The position numbers and the translations under genes were made by a program. This document shows, in pieces, positions 32,276-41,559 of a stretch of DNA of 64,000 nt. The DNA is from Sphingopyxis sp. MSC1_008 (lineage in GTDB: Bacteria > Pseudomonadota > Alphaproteobacteria > Sphingomonadales > Sphingomonadaceae): positions 124,001-188,000 of the forward strand of contig NZ_JALPRD010000001.1 of NCBI RefSeq assembly GCF_023197165.1. The letters are read 5' to 3'. The notes under the pieces are model-generated. The model was given only the letters and a program-made list of their open reading frames with translations, ran no database searches and was not told where the DNA came from. How positions within the stretch are numbered: position 1 is the stretch's first letter; each line of letters begins with the position of its first letter.

Positions 32276-33542
32276 TCGGCCAGAGCCGCTCGAACCGCGC
32301 GCTGTCGGCGGGATCGAGCCGCACCGTCAGCACATGGCCTTCGGCTTCGGGCTCGTCGGCGAGCACTTCGCCGCGGGCATGAAGCCACGCCGCCGCTTCA
32401 CCCTCGCTATAAGACAGATAGATACGCTGTACCTTATGCAGCGCGGTCAATTGTGACGCCATAAGGGTCCGCGCGGCTTCGACACCCTCGCCCGTTACGG
32501 CCGAGATCACTGCGACGTCGGGGCGCCGCGCCGCCATTTCTTCAATGTCCGCCCGGCGGTCGCTATCGGCGGTGTCGATCTTGTTCCAGATTTCAATCTG
32601 CTGGATCACCGGTGGTGCATCACCCTCCCCGCCGTCTTGCGGCCCATTGACGCCGAGCGAGTTCAGGATGGCGCGCACGTCGTCATATTGCGCGTCGCTG
32701 TCGGGATGGACGATGTCTCGGACATGGACGATCAGGTCTGCGGTGGTGACTTCCTCCAGCGTCGCGCGGAACGCCGCGACGAGTTCGGTCGGCAGGTCGG
32801 ACACAAAACCCACCGTGTCGGACAGGATCGCCTTGTCGATGCCGGGCAACCGGATTTCGCGCATTGTCGGGTCGAGCGTGGCGAAAAGCATATCTTCCGC
32901 CATGACGTCACTTCCGGTCAACCGATTGAAGAACGTCGATTTTCCGGCGTTAGTATAGCCAACAAGCGCGACCACGGGCCACGGCGCACGCTGCCGTTTC
33001 GATCGCTGCAACTGGCGCGTGCGCCGCGCATCCTCAAGGCTGCGCCGGATGCGCGCCATGCGGTTGCGGATCATCCGCCGGTCGGCCTCGATCTGCGTTT
33101 CGCCCGGGCCGCCGAGGAAACCGAAGCCACCGCGCTGACGTTCGAGGTGGGTCCAGCTGCGCACCAGCCGCCCTGCCTGATAATCGAGATGCGCGAGTTC
33201 GACCTGCAGCCGTCCTTCGGCGGTCGCGGCGCGCTCGCCGAAGATTTCGAGGATCAGCCCCGTGCGGTCGATCACCTTCGTCCCGAACGCGGTTTCTAGA
33301 TTGCGCTGCTGGATCGGGCTGAGCGCCGCATCGACGACGACCAACTGCACGTTCTTTGCCGCGATGTCGGGCGTGATGGCATCGATCTGACCTACCCCGA
33401 GCAACGTCGCGGCGCGCGTCTGGCGAAGCCGAAGAGTATGCACCGCGACGACGTCGAGCCCGATCGCAAGCGCGAGTCCCCGCGCCTCCTCGGCGCGCGC
33501 ATCGAGGTCGCGCGCGAGGCGCTGGCTATGCCATTCGGGCAC
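32253..33542 (-). CDS. hflX: Ribosome-associated GTPase HflX (start probably further upstream)
   Basis: 429 aa as read from GTG33542. The N-terminal HflX domain, glycine-rich 'GGFGFLGGPGETQIEADRR' linker and G domain with 'GYTNAGKSTFFN' (G1), 'DTVGFVSDLP' (G3) and 'WNKIDTAD' (G4) are clear. HflX splits stalled or stressed ribosomes. The homologous first strand ('AALIVVPEWH') begins before GTG33542. No ATG, GTG or TTG occurs in frame between hfq and that point, but a CTG at 33605 overlaps the hfq TGA as CTGA and would add 21 residues. I therefore suspect a CTG start with translational coupling to hfq. Convergent overlap with mazG. Confidence 0.88.
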   Translation of the reverse strand: MPEWHSQRLARDLDARAEEARGLALAIGLDVVAVHTLRLRQTRAATLLGVGQIDAITPDIAAKNVQLVVVDAALSPIQQRNLETAFGTKVIDRTGLILEIFGERAATAEGRLQVELAHLDYQAGRLVRSWTHLERQRGGFGFLGGPGETQIEADRRMIRNRMARIRRSLEDARRTRQLQRSKRQRAPWPVVALVGYTNAGKSTFFNRLTGSDVMAEDMLFATLDPTMREIRLPGIDKAILSDTVGFVSDLPTELVAAFRATLEEVTTADLIVHVRDIVHPDSDAQYDDVRAILNSLGVNGPQDGGEGDAPPVIQQIEIWNKIDTADSDRRADIEEMAARRPDVAVISAVTGEGVEAARTLMASQLTALHKVQRIYLSYSEGEAAAWLHARGEVLADEPEAEGHVLTVRLDPADSARFERLWPTTDAPTP

Positions 33543-33601
33543 GACGATAAGCGCGGCGGCGCCGCGCGTTACCTCGTCTTCATTGTCGATTATCGGGTCG
33601 A

Positions 33602-34102
33602 TCAGGCGTTGTCCGCTTCTGCGTCCGGCTCGCTGTCGGTCAGGTTGATCGGGCCGTTCGGCTGAACGGTCGAAATCGCATGCTTGTAGACGAGTTGCAC
33701 CTGGCGCTCGCGCTCGAGCAGCATGCAGAACAGGTCGAACGCGACGATATCGCCCTGCAGCATCACACCGTTGACGAGAAACATTGTTACCGACTCGTCC
33801 GACTTGCGTACCGCATTCAGGAAGACGTCCTGCAACGCCTTGCCCTTGCTCGCCGGCGCATCGCGCAAATTGTCGCCGAGCAACGACAGGTCGAAGTCGT
33901 GCGACGGCATCACCGTCGAAATCGCATGCTTGTAGACAAGCTGCGATTGCCCATCGCGACGGAGCAGCAGCGAGAAGTTGTCGAACCAGGTGATGATGCC
34001 CTGCAGCTTCACACCCTTGACCAGAAACATGGTCACCGGGGTCTTGCTCTTGCGGAGGGCGTTGAGGAAAATATCCTGGAGATTCTGGTTTTTATCGGAC
34101 AC
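33602..34102 (-). CDS. hfq: RNA chaperone Hfq with two tandem Hfq domains
   Basis: 166-aa protein instead of the usual 70-100 aa: two complete Sm2-type Hfq domains in one chain, about residues 7-66 and 88-151, joined by a 21-residue linker. Each keeps 'LQD.FLNA.RKS' and the proximal-face 'YKHAIST' (57-63 and 139-145). The domains differ: rim residues R-K-S-K in domain 1 become R-K-S-D in domain 2, and the K of 'GVKLQG' is M ('GVMLQG'). The GTG start has AGGAGG 5 nt upstream. Such a tandem Hfq has been noted in Novosphingobium. It presumably forms a trimer of two-domain chains mimicking the hexamer. Followed by hflX. Confidence 0.96.
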   Translation of the reverse strand: MSDKNQNLQDIFLNALRKSKTPVTMFLVKGVKLQGIITWFDNFSLLLRRDGQSQLVYKHAISTVMPSHDFDLSLLGDNLRDAPASKGKALQDVFLNAVRKSDESVTMFLVNGVMLQGDIVAFDLFCMLLERERQVQLVYKHAISTVQPNGPINLTDSEPDAEADNA

Positions 34103-34220
34103 ATTTGCCTCCTGTTTTTGGCGGTTAAACCGCGGGTACGGCGCCGGTTTTCCGGCTTTCAAGACCTTCTTTGCGAGCACAATATGCGGCAAAGGACGCG
34201 CAAGGTCTAGCGCAAAGCCG

Positions 34221-35600
34221 CTATCCCTCGCCGTCCGAACTCTCGGTAAGCCCCAAAAGTTTCAGTTTGCGGTGCAGTGCCGAGCGCTCCATGCCGATGA
34301 AGGTCGCGGTGCGCGATATATTGCCCGAAAAGCGGTTGATCTGGATGCGCAGATATTCGCGCTCGAAATTCTCGCGCGCTTCTTTGAGCGGGATTGCGGT
34401 GATCGATTCCGAATTAGGCAGGATGTCGGTTCCGCCGCGTACCAGTTCGGACGGCAGCATATCGGCGTCGATCCGCGCGAGGCGGTCGCTCGGTGCCAAA
34501 ATCATCACGCGTTCGATCACGTTACGCAATTCGCGAACATTGCCCGGCCACTCATGCGCCTGGAGCGCCGCCATCGCCTCGGAACTGATTTCGGGCGGCG
34601 CGACGCGGCGGTCGGCGGCATAACGGCGGATATAATGATCGCAAAGGCTGGCGATATCGTCGCGGCGTTCGCGCAGCGGCGGGATGTGCACGGGCACGAC
34701 GTTCAGCCGGTAATAGAGGTCCTCGCGAAAGCGGCTTTCGGCGATTTCGGTCATCAGATCGCGCGCCGATCCCGAAATGATGCGCACGTCGACGCGGATC
34801 ATCGTGCGACCGCCGACGCGGGTGAAGCTTTGGTCGGTCAGGACGCGCAGGATCTTGCCCTGCGTGGTGAGCGGCATGTCGGCAACCTCGTCAAGGAACA
34901 AAGTGCCGCCATGCGCCTGTTCGAGCAGGCCGACGCGGATCGATCCATCCTCGGCTTCGGATCCGAACAATTCGGTCTCAACCGTTTCGGGATCCATTCG
35001 CGCCGACGAAATGACGCGGAACGGCGCATTCTGCCTGCCGCTCCATCCGTGCAGCACGCGCGCCGCCACCTCCTTACCGACGCCGGGGGCGCCGGTAATG
35101 AGCACGCGGCTTCCGGTTCCCGCCACGCGCTTCAGCGTCGCGCGGACATTGTTGATCGCGGCGCTGGTGCCGGTCAGTTCGTCCGACGGCCCCGCCTTTT
35201 CGCGCAATTGCTCATATTCGAACTTGAGCCGCTCATTCTCGGTCGCGCGCGCGACGAGGTGGAGCAGGCGCGACGCTTCGAACGGCTTTTCGATGAAGTC
35301 GAACGCACCGCGGCGGATCGCCGCGACCGCCGTGTCGAGCCCGCCATGGCCCGAAATGACGATGATCGGCAGCGTCGGGTCGAACGCCTTGATCGCCTCG
35401 ACCAGCCCCAGCCCGTCGAGCCGCGAACCTTGCAACCATACGTCGATCAGCGCCAGCGACGGCCGCCGCTGGCGGATCGCTTCCAGCGCCGAGTCGCTGT
35501 CGGAGGCGGTGCGCGCCTCATAACCTTCGTCTTCCATGACGCCGGCGACGAGGTCGCAAATGTCGCGTTCGTCGTCGACGATCAGAATATCAAGCGCCAT
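34221..35600 (-). CDS. ntrX: Response regulator NtrX
   Basis: 459 aa: receiver domain (1-120, phospho-Asp in '[15 protein letters not shown]', Lys in 'FIEKPF'), an AAA+ domain with Walker A '[14 protein letters not shown]' and Walker B '[12 protein letters not shown]', and a Fis-type HTH at the C-terminus ('[20 protein letters not shown]'). The GAFTGA loop needed to remodel sigma54 polymerase is missing: after '[12 protein letters not shown]' the chain goes straight to '[13 protein letters not shown]'. It probably acts without sigma54. It overlaps ntrY by 11 bp, the partner kinase for nitrogen/redox/envelope signalling. Confidence 0.94.
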   Translation of the reverse strand: MALDILIVDDERDICDLVAGVMEDEGYEARTASDSDSALEAIRQRRPSLALIDVWLQGSRLDGLGLVEAIKAFDPTLPIIVISGHGGLDTAVAAIRRGAFDFIEKPFEASRLLHLVARATENERLKFEYEQLREKAGPSDELTGTSAAINNVRATLKRVAGTGSRVLITGAPGVGKEVAARVLHGWSGRQNAPFRVISSARMDPETVETELFGSEAEDGSIRVGLLEQAHGGTLFLDEVADMPLTTQGKILRVLTDQSFTRVGGRTMIRVDVRIISGSARDLMTEIAESRFREDLYYRLNVVPVHIPPLRERRDDIASLCDHYIRRYAADRRVAPPEISSEAMAALQAHEWPGNVRELRNVIERVMILAPSDRLARIDADMLPSELVRGGTDILPNSESITAIPLKEARENFEREYLRIQINRFSGNISRTATFIGMERSALHRKLKLLGLTESSDGEG

Positions 35601-37881
35601 GATCTTCTCTGTCCTGCCGGTTCCGGATGCGTCCGGGAACCGATTCACTATGCCCCATGCCTTGTTCCCCGCCCTTGCCGGCCAATGGCCGCAACCGGTC
35701 GGGATGGAGCGTCAGGGTGACGCATGTCCCCTGCCCCGCCGGATTGTCCGAAAACTCCAGTTCGCCATAATGTTGCTCGACGATCTTTTTGACGATCGCG
35801 AGCCCGAGGCCCGTCCCGCCCTGACGCGTCGTCATATAGGGCTCGGCAATGGCGTCGCGCGCCTCCGGCAGCCCGATGCCGTCGTCGGAAACGCGAATGA
35901 CGATCTCGCCGTCCGCACCGGAAAAAAGTTCGGCGGCGACATGTCCGGTGACATTCGCATCTGAATTTTTATATTTTTCTTCAATCGCTTCGACGGCATT
36001 TTTGACAATGTTCGTCATGGCTTGCGATAACAGACGGCGATCGCAGACCAGCGGTTCGATCTCGGCCGGTGTTTTGACGGCGAACGCGATGTCGGGCTTT
36101 GCGACTTCGAACAGGAAAACCGTCTGGCGCAGGATATCGCGGACATCCTCAACCCCAAAGGTTGGTTTCGGCATCCGGGCAAAGCTGGAAAATTCGTCGA
36201 CCATGCGCCGCATGTCATGCACCTGTCGGATTACCGTGTCGGTGAGCTTGCGGAAGGTGGCACCATCGCCCTCGACCTTGTCGCCAAACCGCCGCTGGAG
36301 CCGTTCGGCGGCGAGTTGGATCGGCGTGAGCGGATTCTTGATCTCGTGCGCGATACGCCGCGCCACGTCGGACCAGGCCGCGCGGCGCTGATCGAGCAAT
36401 TGCTGCGTGATGTCCTCGAAACTCAGGACAAAGCCGTCGCCCTGCGCCACCGCTTTCGCCGCGAGAGTCGCGGGCTCGGCATCCTTGCGCGAAAGCTGAA
36501 CGATCGCCTCGCGCTCGTCGCTGATCAGCAGACGCGCCAGTTCGGGCGCGACATCGTCGAGGGGCTGTCCCGTCAGGCATTCGGCCGACTGGCAAATCAA
36601 ACGCTCGGCCGCGGCATTGGCGAGCAGGATGCGGCGATCGGCATCGACCGAGACCACCGCCGACGACACCCCGCTCAGCACCGCCTCGATAAAGCTGCGC
36701 CGGGCCTCAAGCTGCTCGTTCACGCTGACGAGCGCGCCGGTTTGGCCCTGCAACTGCTCGGTCATCCGATTGAAGGCACGCGTCAGCACCGCGATTTCGT
36801 CGTCGCGTGCCGGCGGGGTAACCCGGACCGACAGATCGCCGCCCGCCGCGGTTCGCGTCGCCCCGATCAGCGTGCCGAGCGGACGGACGATGCGGTCCGC
36901 AACCACAATTGCCGCGATGACGGCAAGCGCAAGAAGCAACAATGAACCAAGATAGAGGGCGCCGTTGAATTGCAGCTGAAGCTGCTGCGAGCGGTCGAAC
37001 AGGTTGTTATAGTCCGCGAGCACCGCACTTGCGCGCGCCGACTGCTGAAAGCCCGGTACATTGGTGTCGCGTGAGGCGTAGACATAGGCGCGGCGGGTGC
37101 CGGGAAGCCGCGCCGCGGCTTCGATCCGGTTGGGCTGGCGAACGACGACGACATCCTCACCAGCATCGAGACGCCCGACCATTGCAGAACCGAGGCGATT
37201 TTCGGCCGCCCGGTTGTCGGGGTTGATCGCCGTGGCCGTGCGCGCAACGCCGTCCTGCCCGATCTCGATAATCGCCGACTCGTTGAGGCTGCGCACGACA
37301 ACCTGCTGCAGATAATAGTTGCTGAACTTCGGACTATCGATCGGGAACAGTGTCAATTGCTTGCCGAGGTCAGCGGCCATCGCATAGGTGTTCGCGCCAA
37401 CTTGGCGCTGGTTTTCCTGATAATAGCCCTCGGCAAGGTTGGCGGCATTTTCGAACATGCCGCGCGAGCGGTCCGAAAACCAGAAATCGACGCCGAATTG
37501 GAAGAGCAGCGAGGCGAAGATCACGACGAGCAGCGTCGGCGCCGCCGCGATCAACGAAAAGAGCGCGACGAGCCGGACATGGAGACGGCCGTTGCCGCCG
37601 GCCATCGACCGCACGGCGCGCGCGCGCGCGACGCGGCTGCCGATGAGCACGATCAGCGCCATCGCCGGAACGAGATTGGCAACCATGATCGCCGCGACGA
37701 GCGCGGGCGTCAACAGCCGCTCGCTCTGCGCATCGCCGGTCACGAAGATATAGGTCGCAATGGCGACGCTGACGATGATGGCGAGTGTATAATATTCCGG
37801 GGCCGCAAAGCGCCAGAAACCCGAACGCACTTCCTGGCCGTCCGAATCCATGTCGAGAGCCAGGGTGGGGGACTGCGCCAT
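35590..37881 (-). CDS. ntrY: Sensor histidine kinase NtrY
   Basis: 763-aa membrane kinase. Hydrophobic segments at about 30-50, 62-85, 100-125 and 300-325 bracket a large periplasmic domain (about 125-300). HAMP ('VADRIVRPLGTLIGATRTAA'), PAS ('FIEAVLSGVSSAVVSVDAD') and HisKA with phospho-His in '[15 protein letters not shown]' follow, then HATPase_c (N box 'NIVKNAVEAIEE', 'SDDGIGLP', 'TGLGLAIVKK'). ATG37881 is preferred; ATG37911 in frame adds 10 residues. It is transcribed between ntrC and ntrX in the classic alphaproteobacterial order. Confidence 0.94.
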   Translation of the reverse strand: MAQSPTLALDMDSDGQEVRSGFWRFAAPEYYTLAIIVSVAIATYIFVTGDAQSERLLTPALVAAIMVANLVPAMALIVLIGSRVARARAVRSMAGGNGRLHVRLVALFSLIAAAPTLLVVIFASLLFQFGVDFWFSDRSRGMFENAANLAEGYYQENQRQVGANTYAMAADLGKQLTLFPIDSPKFSNYYLQQVVVRSLNESAIIEIGQDGVARTATAINPDNRAAENRLGSAMVGRLDAGEDVVVVRQPNRIEAAARLPGTRRAYVYASRDTNVPGFQQSARASAVLADYNNLFDRSQQLQLQFNGALYLGSLLLLALAVIAAIVVADRIVRPLGTLIGATRTAAGGDLSVRVTPPARDDEIAVLTRAFNRMTEQLQGQTGALVSVNEQLEARRSFIEAVLSGVSSAVVSVDADRRILLANAAAERLICQSAECLTGQPLDDVAPELARLLISDEREAIVQLSRKDAEPATLAAKAVAQGDGFVLSFEDITQQLLDQRRAAWSDVARRIAHEIKNPLTPIQLAAERLQRRFGDKVEGDGATFRKLTDTVIRQVHDMRRMVDEFSSFARMPKPTFGVEDVRDILRQTVFLFEVAKPDIAFAVKTPAEIEPLVCDRRLLSQAMTNIVKNAVEAIEEKYKNSDANVTGHVAAELFSGADGEIVIRVSDDGIGLPEARDAIAEPYMTTRQGGTGLGLAIVKKIVEQHYGELEFSDNPAGQGTCVTLTLHPDRLRPLAGKGGEQGMGHSESVPGRIRNRQDREDHGA

Positions 37882-37973
37882 TGTTGCTACGCTACGACAA
37901 TCCTGTTGCATAGAAAACACACAATCTACGCGAGTGTCGCCCAATAGCCCCGATTTCGGGTTGTCCTTGCCAA

Positions 37974-39380
37974 TCAAGGCTGTGCTGGATCGATATCGAG
38001 CTGCCCGAGGCGCTTGCGCAATGTGTTGCGGTTGATGCCAAGACGCCGCGCCGCCTCCAACTGGTTGCCGCGAACATCGCGCAATACACGGCGAAAAAGC
38101 GCTGCCTCGACGATTGCTTCGAGTCGTCCGTGGATATCGCCGTCGCCTGCGGTATCCGCCATTCGCTCGCGCGCCCAATCGTCGACCGCGCGGGCGATCA
38201 GCGCCGCGGGCTCGACCGCGCCGCCGCCCTCGCCGCTTTCGTGCAGCACCGCCTCGACATCGCGCACGGTCACGACGACGTCGCGCGACAAGACGGCGAG
38301 CCGCTGGACGACATTGCCGAGCTCGCGAACATTGCCCGGCCAGTCGTAGCGTTCGAGCCATTGCATCGCAGCGGGCGCGAATTGGCGATCGGGCAACCCC
38401 GAACTGCGCCCGGCCTCGACAAAGTGGCGGACGAGCGCGGCAATGTCGCTGCGCCGGTCGCGCAGCGGCGGCAAGGTCACGGGAATGACGTTGAGGCGGT
38501 AAAAGAGATCCTCGCGGAAGCGGCCGTCAGCGACCAAGGTGCGCATGTCGCGATGCGTCGCCGCGATGACGCGGACGTCGGCGCGCAGCGCCTGGCTGCC
38601 GCCGACGGTCGAATATTCATTGCTTTGCAGAACCCGGAGGAGGCGCGTCTGCGCCTCGAGCGGCATGTCGCCGATTTCATCGAGGAAGAGCGTGCCGCCC
38701 GCCGCCTGTTCGAAGCGCCCGGCATTGCGGCTGTGCGCGCCGGTGAAGGCGCCCTTTTCGTGACCGAACAGTTCGGCCTCGATCAGTTCGCGCGGGATCG
38801 CCGCCATGTTGATGGCGACGAAAGGTCCGTTGCGGCGCAGGCCGGTCGCGTGGATCGCGCGCGCCACGACCTCCTTGCCCGTGCCCGATTCTCCGAGGAT
38901 CAGCACCGCCAGATCGTTCGAAGCGAGCCGCGCGATCGTGCGATAGACCGCCTGCATCGCCGGCGCGCGGCCGACGAGGCCATGGCTATCGGCGGGCGCA
39001 GGTGCGTCCCTTGCCGCGGGTTCCGCCTTTCGCTGCAACGCGGCGCGGACGCTCGCGGTCAGCTCGTCGAGATCGAACGGCTTGGGCAGATAATCGTAAC
39101 TGCCGATCCCCGTCGCACGCACCGCGGTATCGAGCGTATTCTGCGCCGACAGCACTATCACCGGCGTAATCGCGTCGACCCGCAGCGAATCGATGCCATC
39201 GCCATCGGGCAGGACAACGTCGGTGATGACGAGGTCGGGCCGGTTGTCGGCGAGCCAGGCATTGCGTTCGGCGATACTGGCGACCGATACAAAGCGGCCA
39301 CATTCGCCGACCAATGTCTCGCGGATGATCATCGCGATCGCGGGATCGTCCTCGACCAGCAGGATTGTCGCCTTGCTCAT
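37974..39380 (-). CDS. ntrC: Nitrogen regulator NtrC (sigma54 activator)
   Basis: 468 aa: receiver (phospho-Asp in 'LVITDVVLPDGDG'), AAA+ sigma54-interaction domain with 'LGESGTGKEVVAR' (Walker A), intact 'GAFTGA' ('EKGAFTGAHSRN'), '[13 protein letters not shown]' (Walker B) and a Fis-type HTH ('NQLEAARRLGINRNTLRKRL'). It activates nitrogen assimilation promoters when phosphorylated by NtrB. ATG overlaps the ntrB stop. The intact GAFTGA contrasts with NtrX in the same cluster. Confidence 0.95.
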   Translation of the reverse strand: MSKATILLVEDDPAIAMIIRETLVGECGRFVSVASIAERNAWLADNRPDLVITDVVLPDGDGIDSLRVDAITPVIVLSAQNTLDTAVRATGIGSYDYLPKPFDLDELTASVRAALQRKAEPAARDAPAPADSHGLVGRAPAMQAVYRTIARLASNDLAVLILGESGTGKEVVARAIHATGLRRNGPFVAINMAAIPRELIEAELFGHEKGAFTGAHSRNAGRFEQAAGGTLFLDEIGDMPLEAQTRLLRVLQSNEYSTVGGSQALRADVRVIAATHRDMRTLVADGRFREDLFYRLNVIPVTLPPLRDRRSDIAALVRHFVEAGRSSGLPDRQFAPAAMQWLERYDWPGNVRELGNVVQRLAVLSRDVVVTVRDVEAVLHESGEGGGAVEPAALIARAVDDWARERMADTAGDGDIHGRLEAIVEAALFRRVLRDVRGNQLEAARRLGINRNTLRKRLGQLDIDPAQP

Positions 39381-40468
39381 GCCGGCCGTCCCTTTTGCGC
39401 GACGGGCAGGTGAACACGGAAGCGGGTCCATTCGCCGTCGCGGATATGCTGGACGGTGCCACCCATATCGCGCGCCAGCTTCGCGACGAGCGCGAGGCCG
39501 AGCCCCCTGCCCTCGCGCTTCGTTGTCACGAACGGATCGAACAGGTCGCCGCGAATATCGGCGGGAACGCCCGGGCCATTGTCGCTGACGCTGACCTCGA
39601 TCGGCAGCGCGATGCGGCCGCGTCCGTCGCCATTGTCGATCGACAGGCCATGCCGATAGGCCGTCGTCAGCCGCACGACGCCATCGTCGCGCCCACCCAG
39701 CGCCTCGCACCCGTTGGTGAGCAGGTTGAGCAATATCTGCACCATGGCGTCATGGTTTCCGTGGACGAGCGGCAGCGAGGGGTCGAAATCCTCGGCAAAA
39801 CGCAAGCCCGGAAACTGCCGCGCGCGCGCGGTTTCCATCGCCTGATGGATCGGCTGATAGAGGTTGATCGGACCGCACGCGATCGGCTGGCCGCGCGAAA
39901 AATGCTCCATCTGGTCGATCAGCGTCGCGATCCGGTCGACCTCGGCGCAGATCAGCGTCGTGAAGCGCTCGCCGCCGGCGTCGGTCTTGCGCGCCAGCAA
40001 CTGCGCGGCGCCCTTGATGCCCGCGAGCGGGTTCTTGATCTCGTGTGCCAGCATCGACGCCGCCGCGCCCGCCGCGCGCCCCGAACGCCCGATCGCGCCG
40101 CCCATCAATTCGGCGTCGCTTTGCGACGGCACGAGCGCGAGGATGCGGTGGCCGCTCTGGCCATAGGGCACCATCTGCATATCGACAAAGAAGGACCGGC
40201 GGCCACCCGCCGAAATCTCGGTACGATGCGCAAACAGCGCCGACGTCGAAGCGTCGCTCATTCGCTGCCGATAGCTGCGATCCATCTCGATGACGTCGTA
40301 GACGACGCGGCCGACCATCGCCGACCGGCTGACATTGCAGAGCTGTTCGGCGGCGGCATTAACGAAGAGCACTACCCCGCCGCCGTCGATCAACAGCGTC
40401 GGGATGGGGTGCGACTGGATCAGCTCGTCATGGTCGAAGCTCGGGATACTCGACGTGAGCGCGGTCAC
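39377..40468 (-). CDS. ntrB: Nitrogen sensor kinase NtrB
   Basis: 363-aa soluble histidine kinase without membrane helices. A PAS domain occupies about 15-110, HisKA has the phospho-His in '[20 protein letters not shown]', and HATPase_c has '[11 protein letters not shown]', '[10 protein letters not shown]' and '[13 protein letters not shown]'. It phosphorylates or dephosphorylates NtrC under PII control. The GTG start overlaps the dusB stop as GTGA, reflecting the nifR3-ntrB-ntrC operon of Alphaproteobacteria. Confidence 0.95.
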   Translation of the reverse strand: MTALTSSIPSFDHDELIQSHPIPTLLIDGGGVVLFVNAAAEQLCNVSRSAMVGRVVYDVIEMDRSYRQRMSDASTSALFAHRTEISAGGRRSFFVDMQMVPYGQSGHRILALVPSQSDAELMGGAIGRSGRAAGAAASMLAHEIKNPLAGIKGAAQLLARKTDAGGERFTTLICAEVDRIATLIDQMEHFSRGQPIACGPINLYQPIHQAMETARARQFPGLRFAEDFDPSLPLVHGNHDAMVQILLNLLTNGCEALGGRDDGVVRLTTAYRHGLSIDNGDGRGRIALPIEVSVSDNGPGVPADIRGDLFDPFVTTKREGRGLGLALVAKLARDMGGTVQHIRDGEWTRFRVHLPVAQKGRPA

Positions 40469-41463
40469 GCCGCCGCCTTGCTCAAGAACGGCGCGTAAAA
40501 GCGTTCGAGCGCGTCGAGCACGTCGCGGCTGCTCGTAATCTGGTTGACCTTGTTGCGAAACTCGGCCGAGCCGTGGAGGCTCTTGACGTACCAGCCGAGA
40601 TGCTTGCGCGCCATATTGACCCCGGTCACTTCGCCATAATGGTCGATCATCGCGCGATAATGCGATGTAATGACGTCATATTGTTCGTCGATGCCGGGAT
40701 CGGGACGCGCGTTTTCGCCTCGCAGCGCCGCCATCACCTGTCCCAGCAGCCACGGGCGGCCATAAGCACCGCGGCCGATCATCACGCCATCGGCGCCGCT
40801 TTGCGCCAGCGCGGTTTTCGCATCATCGGCCGAGCAGATATCGCCATTGACGATCACCGGGATCGACACCGCGTCCTTGACGGAGCGCACGAAACCCCAG
40901 TCGGCTTCGCCGCGATACATCTGGTTGCGCGTGCGGCCGTGGACGGTCACCAGCTTTGCACCGAGATCTTCAGCGATATGAGCAAGTTCCGGCGCATTGA
41001 GGCTGTCGTGGCACCAGCCCATGCGCATTTTGACGGTCACCGGCACCTTCACTGCCTTGACGCAGGATTCGATCAGCGCCGCGGCGAGTTTCAGATCGCG
41101 CATCAGCGCCGACCCGGCATCGCCATTGGTGACCTTGCGCACCGGGCAGCCCATGTTGATGTCGATGATCGACGCGCCGCGGTCTTCGTTGAGCTTCGCC
41201 GCCTCGCCCATTTCATAAGGCGTACAGCCGACAAGCTGCATCGACACCGGCTCTTCAACCGGATCCCACGCGGCTTTCTGGATCGACTGACGCGTTTCGC
41301 GGATCGCCGCCTGGCTCGCGATCATCTCGGTGACGTTGAGCCCCGAGCCATAATAGCGGACGAGCTTGCGGAACGGCAGGTCGGTGACGCCCGTCATCGG
41401 CGCGAGGATCACGGGATCGTTGATGGCGATATTGCCGATCTGGATGGGCCGCAGCGGCGCCAT
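40465..41463 (-). CDS. dusB: tRNA-dihydrouridine synthase DusB (NifR3)
   Basis: 332-aa FMN enzyme reducing uridines in the tRNA D-loop. N-terminal '[18 protein letters not shown]' (FMN/NADPH barrel start), catalytic Cys in '[17 protein letters not shown]', 'TVKMRMGW', '[17 protein letters not shown]' and '[12 protein letters not shown]' plus '[13 protein letters not shown]' phosphate-binding motifs. It is the first gene of the minus-strand block running through ntrB, ntrC, ntrY, ntrX, hfq and hflX. Divergent from ispDF. Confidence 0.95.
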   Translation of the reverse strand: MAPLRPIQIGNIAINDPVILAPMTGVTDLPFRKLVRYYGSGLNVTEMIASQAAIRETRQSIQKAAWDPVEEPVSMQLVGCTPYEMGEAAKLNEDRGASIIDINMGCPVRKVTNGDAGSALMRDLKLAAALIESCVKAVKVPVTVKMRMGWCHDSLNAPELAHIAEDLGAKLVTVHGRTRNQMYRGEADWGFVRSVKDAVSIPVIVNGDICSADDAKTALAQSGADGVMIGRGAYGRPWLLGQVMAALRGENARPDPGIDEQYDVITSHYRAMIDHYGEVTGVNMARKHLGWYVKSLHGSAEFRNKVNQITSSRDVLDALERFYAPFLSKAAA

Positions 41464-41559
41464 GGCGGGGAGCTTTCGTCTGATTGCCTAAAATTTGAGC
41501 AGCCCGTACACGCTAAGCCGCTTTCCCGCAAGGCGCGGCTGCGCTAACCGGCGCGCACG

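Noticed and set aside
33978-35720. 580-codon plus-strand frame opposite ntrX
   Set aside because: Antisense shadow; the minus strand has complete receiver, AAA+ and Fis domains.
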